From positions 3,923-9,738 of the forward strand of contig DDZV01000011.1 of assembly GCA_002346475.1 (NCBI GenBank): a DNA stretch of 5,816 nt, given 5' to 3'. The position numbers were made by a program, and so were the translations under genes. The notes beneath the pieces were generated by a model. The model was not told the DNA's origin, did not search any database, and saw nothing but the letters and a program-made list of their open reading frames with translations. The stretch is from Acidobacteria bacterium UBA2999 (GTDB lineage Bacteria; Acidobacteriota; Vicinamibacteria; Vicinamibacterales; UBA2999). Below are positions 1 to 4,698 of the stretch, in pieces (the stretch's first letter is position 1; every line of letters begins with the position of its first letter).

Positions 1-317
1 TCTCCAGTTTTCATTTCAGCAATTCGGCCGGCATGTAGAACCATGCCACCGATAAGTTGCACGTCAAAATGACGCATGTTTAAAACACGACGTCCAGCCT
101 CTCTTACTACTGCAAAGGCTTCAACGAGCAAAGAATCAAGCTCTGCGCCATCCTTTAGGCGTTGGCGGAATTCGTTAGTTTTTGCTTGAAGTTGTTCGTC
201 AGTTAATTGAGAAATGGTTGGTTCAAGCGCACTTATTTCACCCACTTTTGGTGTAAGCCGCTTAAGTTCACGGTCGTTTTCTGTTCCGATGATCTTCGCT
301 AGAAGCTGACCGAGCAT
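1..317 (-). CDS. secA: SecA preprotein translocase ATPase, N-terminal fragment
   Basis: This is the start of SecA, the cytoplasmic ATPase that drives unfolded precursor proteins through the SecYEG channel. The 105 visible codons begin MLGQLLAKIIGTENDRELKR, the usual SecA start. They continue with SQLTDEQLQAKTNEFRQRL, EAFAVVREAGRRVLNMRHFDVQ and LIGGMVLHAGRIAEMKTG, which is the conserved lead-in to the Walker A motif (GEGKT). The gene leaves the window just before that motif, so nucleotide-binding domain 1, the preprotein cross-linking domain and the C-terminus are not visible. The start is chosen by family alignment. No clear Shine-Dalgarno sequence lies at normal distance; the bases just before ATG read CTCTCCTTGC. 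It follows the M23 peptidase gene on the same strand after 88 bases, with no obvious terminator between them, so co-transcription is likely. Identification is near certain; control is inferred. Confidence 0.96.
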   Translation of the reverse strand, partial: MLGQLLAKIIGTENDRELKRLTPKVGEISALEPTISQLTDEQLQAKTNEFRQRLKDGAELDSLLVEAFAVVREAGRRVLNMRHFDVQLIGGMVLHAGRIAEMKTG

Positions 318-323
318 GCAAGG

Positions 324-341
324 AGAGCTATCTTAAGCCCT
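324..341 (-). promoter_or_regulatory. Small hairpin just upstream of the secA start
   Basis: On the minus strand AGGGCT (336-341) can pair with AGCTCT (324-329) around the six-base loop TAAGAT, giving six pairs including one G-U. The stem ends six bases before the secA ATG and contains the only SD-like purine run nearby (AGGG). Seen: the complementarity. Inferred: a possible effect on secA translation initiation. A stem this short can occur by chance. Confidence 0.3.
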
Positions 342-393
342 AGGTAATAAAATGATTGTATAAGACAGTCTTCTAAAGGGCAAGAGAGGTAGT

Positions 394-434
394 GGCTACT
401 ACTTCTCAAGGGGGGGTTTGTTGTGTTAGTAGCC
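394..434 (-). repeat. 8-bp inverted repeat spanning the M23 stop codon
   Basis: GGCTACTA (394-401) and TAGTAGCC (427-434) are perfect reverse complements separated by 25 bases. The loop holds the last codons and stop of the M23 gene, including a run of seven C on the coding strand (410-416). There is no T-run after the stem in the minus direction, so it does not look like an intrinsic terminator. It may be an mRNA structure between the M23 gene and secA; function is inferred only. Confidence 0.4.
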
Positions 435-1326
435 GAAGAGGATTTAGGAGCCGGCCATTAGCTAGAACTTCATAATGGAGATGGTAGCCAGTTGTCCGTC
501 CAGTATTTCCCATACGCCCAACCTGATCTCCACGTTCAACCCAATCTCCCTCTTCAACGGTATATCCAAGAAGATGTCCGTAACGAGTCTCGATGTCAAA
601 TCCATGATCAATAATTACACGCTTCCCATAGTTTCCTTGGACACCAACAGCAACAACTTCTCCAGAAGCTGTCGCATAGACTGGGCGACCCCTCATTCCG
701 GCAATATCAATACCTCGGTGAAAATCCGGAGCACCAGTAAAGGGATCTTTACGTCTACCCATAGTTGAGGAAAGCCACCCTCTGGTCGGCCAAAGAGTTG
801 GAGTTGCCTGAGCAAGCTCGTTTCGCTGAGCAACGGCAGTACTGACTATGCTAATTTGAGACTCTAGGCCATCGAGAAGCATGTGCAACCACACGAATGT
901 CTCTTCTGGCGTTGAAAGAGCTGCCAACTCTCTCTGTTCTCCCAAAGCAGCAGTTTGAGCTGTTGCCATGCCCATTGCTCGAGCTTTTGTTAGGGCCGGA
1001 AGTCTTTCGATCGAAGAGCTTACGGCTGGGTCTAGTTGAGCACGAGCGCCAACATCAGTAATTACAGCTTGCAGTGCCTCTATTTTCCCAGAGAGCGCCT
1101 GGCTAAGTGAGCGGAACTTGGCATTTTCACGTTCAATTGTCTGACTCTTTGCCACTACTGATGCAGCATCAAGAGATGCTTTCAGTGAAATACCTTGGCC
1201 TATAAGAATGGGCAGAGCAGCAAGAACGACCAACGTTATAAGCGCTGGACGTATATTGATTGTCGAGCGAAGTACTTTTCCAGACCGACGGTCTGCAATG
1301 ATAAAAGTGTAACGTCGTGGTGTCAT
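406..1326 (-). CDS. Membrane-anchored M23 (LytM-type) peptidoglycan endopeptidase
   Basis: This 306-residue protein belongs to the M23 zinc metallopeptidases, which cut peptide cross-bridges of the cell wall or serve as regulators of amidases. A short basic cytoplasmic N-terminus (YTFIIADRRSGKV) is followed by one membrane segment at about residues 27-44. Next comes a probable coiled coil (about 50-95), a helical linker, and a C-terminal LytM domain (about 185-300). All expected zinc and catalytic residues are present: His203 and Asp207 in HRGID, His251 in YGHL, and His282 and His284 in HLHYE. It is therefore predicted to be active, acting in the periplasm with a type II signal-anchor topology. 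The start is preceded by a weak AGG at five bases and a candidate promoter. It lies directly upstream of secA, an arrangement also known from some Proteobacteria. The C-terminus ends in Pro-Pro before TGA, encoded by a C7 run. The exact substrate cannot be told. Confidence 0.93.
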   Translation of the reverse strand: MTPRRYTFIIADRRSGKVLRSTINIRPALITLVVLAALPILIGQGISLKASLDAASVVAKSQTIERENAKFRSLSQALSGKIEALQAVITDVGARAQLDPAVSSSIERLPALTKARAMGMATAQTAALGEQRELAALSTPEETFVWLHMLLDGLESQISIVSTAVAQRNELAQATPTLWPTRGWLSSTMGRRKDPFTGAPDFHRGIDIAGMRGRPVYATASGEVVAVGVQGNYGKRVIIDHGFDIETRYGHLLGYTVEEGDWVERGDQVGRMGNTGRTTGYHLHYEVLANGRLLNPLRLLTQQTPP

Positions 1327-1354
1327 CTAAGCCTGACTGTTTCCCTATAACTAA

Positions 1355-1383
1355 ATGATAACACAGCAGTTTAGCACCAACAA
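1355..1383 (-). promoter_or_regulatory. Candidate sigma70 promoter for the M23-secA unit
   Basis: On the minus strand TTGTTG (1378-1383) and TATCAT (1355-1360) are separated by exactly 17 bases. The -10 matches the consensus in five of six positions, the -35 in three of six. It points at the M23 start about 28 bases downstream and lies after the hairpin that follows the aldehyde dehydrogenase gene, the right place for a new transcription unit. Predicted by eye only. Confidence 0.45.
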
Positions 1384-1409
1384 CTTTGATTGTTTTTTAT
1401 GGATTTGGC

Positions 1410-1426
1410 AAGGGCTTAGAGCCCTT
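1410..1426. terminator. 7-bp hairpin between aldehyde dehydrogenase and M23 genes
   Basis: AAGGGCT (1410-1416) pairs perfectly with AGCCCTT (1420-1426) around the loop TAG. It sits 13 bases past the aldehyde dehydrogenase stop and is the obvious candidate for ending that transcript. A T-rich tail (TTTATT) follows only in the plus direction, where no gene ends. In the minus direction the tail is GCCAAATCC, so efficiency as an intrinsic terminator there is doubtful. Confidence 0.35.
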
Positions 1427-1439
1427 TATTGCGACAAAA

Positions 1440-3173
1440 TCATTCAAAGATAAAGACCTTCTTCTCTTCCCCAAGTTCTCGTGCCGCCGGCGTAACAATT
1501 GTACGGTTTCCAATAAGAAGTTTTTGGCCAGCTTTTAACGCAACTCGAACGTCTTCTTCGGATACAAAATCAACAGGGGATGCTTTAGGAGAAGGTGCTT
1601 GTTTCTTCGGTTGAACTACTTCCTTCTTAGGAGGATTAACTTTTTCGGGTTCATAACCATGCGACTTAAGAAACCTGTCAATTCTTACTGTTAGCGCGTT
1701 GGCTGATATCCCAAACTGAGCAGGCTTTGTTGACGATTGCAAAGAAGAGGAAGTAACTGAACCGTTAGCCTTGCTTGAAAGAGACTTAAAAGCACTTGAA
1801 TTCTCAAGCGTAGCTGAGCGAACTGCCGGTCGTAACTCGTAAGCTAGTCGCTTTATATTTAGAAGGTGTTTAGGAGAAATATTGTCTGATGTAATATTGC
1901 CACCCCAACCACCGCACCCTAGAGTCATCGCGGGGTCAAGGCCAGTTGTTAAGCCAACCGATCCGTGCGTTGTCGGTGTGTTTACGCAAATCCTTGAGGC
2001 TGGTTTTTTTAAACCAAATTCTAGGATAACCTGCTCATCCTTTGAATGAATAGACATGGTGTGTCCCATACCACCATATCTAAGAATCTCCTTACATCTT
2101 TCGCAACCTTCACGCCAATCGCTCACGACATAATAAGACAATACCGGACAGAGCTTTTCAATTGATAATGGATAATTCCTACCAACGCCCTCAAGAGGAG
2201 CAATAAGGACACTTGTCTCATCTGGCACAGTTAGACCCACCTCTTTAGCAATGTAGGTTGCGGTTTTTCCAACTAATAATTGATTTGGAAGTCGTTGATG
2301 TGTAACCAGTACTTTGCCAAGCTTATCAATCTCATCTTTATTTAAAAAATAAGCCCCGCAATTAACAAGCTCCAGCCGCACTTCGCGCTCAATAGACTCA
2401 TCAACAACTATTGAATTAGGCGAAGAGCAGAGCACCCCATTATCGAATGTTTTTCCAATGATAATATCCTTGGCAGCTTTCTTAATGTCAGCGCTAGATT
2501 CGATATAACTAGGAGCATTGCCAGGACCGACTCCGTAAGCTGGCTTGCCAGCACTATATGCGCTTCTTACTAAACCCATTCCACCTGTTGCTAGAATGAC
2601 AGAAACATCCCGGTGTTTCATAAGCTCTTGTGTTCCTTCAAGTGTTACTGTTTTCATCCAACCGATACTTCCAGGCGGGGCACCAGCATTCTTAGCAGCA
2701 TCAGACATAACCTGAACAGTACGAGTTATACAACGAACTGCTTTAGGGTGCGGACTTACTATTACAGCGCAACGTGCTTTCAGGGCTATTAAGATTTTAT
2801 AGATTGCTGTGGAAGTAGGATTAGTTGAAGGAACAACTGCAGCGACAACACCAAAAGGTTCAGCTATCTCCACAACCCTTCGCTCTGGTAGCTCATTAAC
2901 AACGCCAACAGTTTTTATCGATTTTATAAATTCATAAACTTGTTTTGAGCTGAATAGGTTTTTTTGAACTTTGTCAGCGGCCACACCGTAGCCCGTTTCA
3001 TCAACTGCTATCTTAGCTAGCGCCTCCGCGTGTTGCGTTGCAGCGTTCGCCATAGATTCAACAATTGAATCAATCTCTGCCTGTGTTAGCTCTGCCAGGG
3101 CAATCTGGGCTTCACTTGCAGCGTGTGCCAGAGTGCGCGCCTCCTGGATAGAGACGAGGTCGCTGTCGTCCAT
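1440..3173 (-). CDS. CoA-acylating aldehyde dehydrogenase, microcompartment type, with long C-terminal extension
   Basis: The protein (577 residues) belongs to the EutE/PduP/AdhE-N family, which oxidises an aldehyde to its acyl-CoA with NAD+ and coenzyme A. Residues 1-450 form the ALDH fold. Family signatures are DETGYG (58-63), STNPTST (116-122), SPHPKA (140-145), the GVGPGNAPSYIE segment (214-225), catalytic Cys249 in FDNGVLCSS, and a C-terminal TLGCGGWGGN followed by LLNIKRLAYE (437-446), close to enzymes in BMC operons. EutE-like enzymes are about 460-470 residues, so the roughly 127 residues after 450 are extra. They comprise a Ser-rich stretch, a possible amphipathic helix (about 488-505), a Lys/Pro-rich linker (about 510-533), and a terminal segment (535-577) with TPAARELGEE resembling the N-termini of EutQ and EutT. 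No ribosome-binding site lies in the 7 bases between the upstream BMC remnant and ATG, which suggests translational coupling. The aldehyde substrate is unknown. No intact shell gene is visible here. Confidence 0.92.
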   Translation of the reverse strand: MDDSDLVSIQEARTLAHAASEAQIALAELTQAEIDSIVESMANAATQHAEALAKIAVDETGYGVAADKVQKNLFSSKQVYEFIKSIKTVGVVNELPERRVVEIAEPFGVVAAVVPSTNPTSTAIYKILIALKARCAVIVSPHPKAVRCITRTVQVMSDAAKNAGAPPGSIGWMKTVTLEGTQELMKHRDVSVILATGGMGLVRSAYSAGKPAYGVGPGNAPSYIESSADIKKAAKDIIIGKTFDNGVLCSSPNSIVVDESIEREVRLELVNCGAYFLNKDEIDKLGKVLVTHQRLPNQLLVGKTATYIAKEVGLTVPDETSVLIAPLEGVGRNYPLSIEKLCPVLSYYVVSDWREGCERCKEILRYGGMGHTMSIHSKDEQVILEFGLKKPASRICVNTPTTHGSVGLTTGLDPAMTLGCGGWGGNITSDNISPKHLLNIKRLAYELRPAVRSATLENSSAFKSLSSKANGSVTSSSLQSSTKPAQFGISANALTVRIDRFLKSHGYEPEKVNPPKKEVVQPKKQAPSPKASPVDFVSEEDVRVALKAGQKLLIGNRTIVTPAARELGEEKKVFIFE

Positions 3174-3180
3174 ATATTAT

Positions 3181-3282
3181 TTAAGAAGTACCCGAATCCA
3201 CTTCAGTGTGAGGTCTTGGTATTACATGCACAGAAGGGTCAATTAAGCCTTTTGTTTCAACCATTCCAAGCGCTCCGGTCAT
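3181..3282 (-). pseudogene. Internally deleted BMC-H shell protein remnant (33-codon mini-ORF)
   Basis: The mini-ORF encodes 33 residues. The first 14 (MTGALGMVETKGLI) match the start of hexameric BMC-domain shell proteins such as PduA and EutM, which begin with ALGMVETKGL or ALGMIETRGL. The last 19 (DPSVHVIPRPHTEVDSGTS) match their end, VHVIPRPH plus an acidic residue. Compared with PduA from memory, about 55-60 residues between these pieces are absent, removing both central helices, the pore loop and the hexamer-contact lysine, so no shell tile can form. The frame is intact across the junction, an ATG and TAA are present, and a strong GGAGG lies eight bases before the start. It ends seven bases before the aldehyde dehydrogenase start, the common shell-enzyme neighbour order of BMC operons. 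It is called a pseudogene because the fold is lost, but it may still be translated as a leader for the next gene. An assembly error is another possibility. Confidence 0.85.
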
Positions 3283-3290
3283 ACAAGCAA

Positions 3291-3295
3291 CCTCC
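3291..3295 (-). promoter_or_regulatory. Strong Shine-Dalgarno of the BMC remnant
   Basis: The minus strand reads GGAGG followed by eight bases (TTGCTTGT) and ATG at 3282. It is the strongest ribosome-binding site I see in the window and has been kept although the coding sequence behind it has lost its core. It may also serve the aldehyde dehydrogenase through coupling. Confidence 0.75.
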
Positions 3296-3350
3296 AATAA
3301 GGGACTGTAGCAGAAACCCCTAGAAACAAGGATAAATACTACAAGGTTTA

Positions 3351-3378
3351 CCGAACGAATCTTTGTCCGAAAACGAAT
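3351..3378. repeat. Pair of imperfect direct repeats in the divergent promoter region
   Basis: CCGAACGAAT (3351-3360) is repeated as CCGAAAACGAAT (3367-3378) with two extra A, start points 16 bases apart. It lies in the divergent spacer between the BMC remnant and the pilC/gspF-like gene, where a regulator could act on both. Another pair, AGAAAC at 3312-3317 and 3322-3327, is nearby with 10-base spacing. Operator function is a guess. Confidence 0.3.
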
Positions 3379-3403
3379 TAAATTCTATTTAGATTAACAA
3401 ATT

Positions 3404-3409
3404 TATAGT
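3404..3409 (+). promoter_or_regulatory. Possible -10 element for the pilC/gspF-like gene
   Basis: TATAGT lies in a very AT-rich stretch (about 3371-3430) upstream of the plus-strand genes. No convincing -35 element sits at the proper distance. A fair -10 in AT-rich DNA is weak evidence. For the minus-strand unit starting at 3282 I found no good promoter match in this spacer either. Confidence 0.25.
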
Positions 3410-3427
3410 ATTTAATAGCTAACTTTA

Positions 3428-3470
3428 TTGCTGGGCACGCCCCAGTAAGCTGGTGCCCCAATCTCTTTTT
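3428..3470 (+). promoter_or_regulatory. Attenuator-like alternative hairpins in the pilC/gspF-like leader
   Basis: Two mutually exclusive structures can be drawn. The first pairs TTGCTGGG (3428-3435) with CCCAGTAA (3441-3448), including one G-U. The second pairs GGGCA (3433-3437) with TGCCC (3454-3458), enclosing CCAG (3442-3445) with CTGG (3450-3453), with CGCC bulged. It is followed after a few bases by TTTTT (3466-3470), as in an intrinsic terminator. No plus-strand gene ends upstream, so a leader attenuator is one reading. The T-run starts eight bases after the stem, further than usual. Inferred only. Confidence 0.35.
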
Positions 3471-3485
3471 GGACATATTTTTAAG

Positions 3486-4697
3486 ATGAAGTTTCGTTGC
3501 AGAACCGGTACTGAAACTGGCGAGATCCTAGAAGAGACCTATCTAGCCAATAGCGAGTCTCAGTTGAGGAGAGAACTCGAAGAAAAGGGTCTCACGATCC
3601 TTTCTCTCAAAGGACATGGGTTTTTAGGCGGACTGCAGCGTAACCATTGGATACGAAAGAAAATTTCTTCAAAAGAGTTTCTAGTTTTTAATCAGGAACT
3701 AGCCACCTTGCTAAAGGCTGGGATGCCTTTAGTTCAGTCGCTTGAAATCTTACGTCAACGTGTGACAAACGACGCCTTGAAGGTCCTTCTCGATACCGTT
3801 TGTAGAAAAGTGAAATCAGGTGTCAGCTTGTCAGGTGCTTTTGCTGAAGAGGGCGCCCTGGTTTCACCTATGTACTCTGCATCCTTGATGGCTGGAGAGC
3901 GCAGTGGAAGCTTGGACGTTGCTATTCGTAGATATATTAATTACGAGAAGGTGCTTAGAACTGTTAGGCAACGCACAATTTCTGCGTTGATCTATCCTAC
4001 GATTCTTCTCTTCTTAATGTCAGTTCTTGTTGGAATTATTGTTTTGCAAGTTGTTCCAGCCTTTTCAAATTTCTACGATACATTTGATCAACAACTTCCT
4101 TTGTCTACTCAAGCCATTGTTAGTCTCTCCGATTTTCTCGTTAAAAATTTTTCAATAATTATAATTGGGCTACCCGCCATTCTTTTCGCAATGTGGGCCT
4201 ACCTAAAAAGTTCAAGCAGGCGAATTAAAATAGATAGCGCGCTAATTCAGCTTCCGTTGGTCGGTCAAATTTTGTGGAAATTTTCAACATCCCAGCTTGC
4301 CAGAACTCTCTCAACGTTGTTAGGTGGAGGCATTCCACTCGTAAATGCAATTGAAGTTAGTTTGGACTCCGTTCAGAACAAACACTTAGCGAAACAATTA
4401 TCCGTAGTTAAGAAGCAGGTAAGTGAGGGTGAAAGTTTTTCCTCGTCTTTGCTAGCGCACAAGGTTTTTCCTGATGTTGGAGTCAAGATGGTTGAAGTTG
4501 GAGAATCTACAGGCGCATTACAGGAGATGTTAAACAGTCTTGCAGATTTTTACGATGAAGAAATTGAGAGAGAAGTTAGCCGTTTCATTGCACTAATTGA
4601 ACCAGTAGTGCTCGTTATTATGGGGGTTGTCATTGCAGCAGTTGTTTTAGCCCTCTATTTGCCACTTTTTGAATTAAGTTCGGTTATAGGTGGCTGA
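3486..4697 (+). CDS. PilC/GspF-family inner-membrane platform protein
   Basis: The protein (403 residues from this start) is the polytopic platform of a type IV pilus or type II secretion machine. It links the cytoplasmic assembly ATPase to pilin insertion and extraction. It begins MKFRCRTGTETGEILEE, matching the short N-terminal domain of the family. It carries two copies of the T2SSF domain, at about residues 63-185 (LVFNQELATLLKAGMPLVQSLEIL) and 267-387 (SQLARTLSTLLGGGIPLVNAIE). Each contains the conserved GE-S/G-TG/SG turn (AGERSGSL and VGESTGAL). Membrane segments are at about 168-189, 221-239 and 371-393. Length is normal. ATG 3486 is preferred over the in-frame GTG at 3453 because family members start close to this point and the GTG lies within a predicted hairpin; neither has a strong ribosome-binding site. 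The next gene starts one base after the stop. From sequence alone I cannot choose between pilus and secretion roles. Confidence 0.93.
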   Translation: MKFRCRTGTETGEILEETYLANSESQLRRELEEKGLTILSLKGHGFLGGLQRNHWIRKKISSKEFLVFNQELATLLKAGMPLVQSLEILRQRVTNDALKVLLDTVCRKVKSGVSLSGAFAEEGALVSPMYSASLMAGERSGSLDVAIRRYINYEKVLRTVRQRTISALIYPTILLFLMSVLVGIIVLQVVPAFSNFYDTFDQQLPLSTQAIVSLSDFLVKNFSIIIIGLPAILFAMWAYLKSSSRRIKIDSALIQLPLVGQILWKFSTSQLARTLSTLLGGGIPLVNAIEVSLDSVQNKHLAKQLSVVKKQVSEGESFSSSLLAHKVFPDVGVKMVEVGESTGALQEMLNSLADFYDEEIEREVSRFIALIEPVVLVIMGVVIAAVVLALYLPLFELSSVIGG

Positions 4698-4698
4698 G

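Noticed and set aside
362..372. Palindrome AAGAC-A-GTCTT between M23 and secA
   Set aside because: The arms are only five bases with a one-base centre, too tight for an RNA hairpin and too short to call an operator.
475..768. Plus-strand open frame of 97 codons
   Set aside because: It lies opposite the conserved catalytic domain of the M23 peptidase and its product resembles no family I know.
1429..1614. Plus-strand open frame of 61 codons
   Set aside because: It is antisense to the C-terminal extension of the aldehyde dehydrogenase, with no ribosome-binding site or recognisable product.
3173..3282. BMC remnant as a lost N-terminal part of the aldehyde dehydrogenase
   Set aside because: The two are in different frames, separated by a TAA, and the dehydrogenase already has a normal N-terminus.
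3123..3323. Plus-strand open frame of 66 codons over the BMC remnant
   Set aside because: The minus-strand frame gives clear BMC-domain sequence with a strong ribosome-binding site; the plus frame gives nothing recognisable.
3453..3485. GTG start adding 11 residues to the pilC/gspF-like gene
   Set aside because: Family members start near MKFR, the GTG lies in a predicted hairpin, and it has no ribosome-binding site. It cannot be fully excluded.
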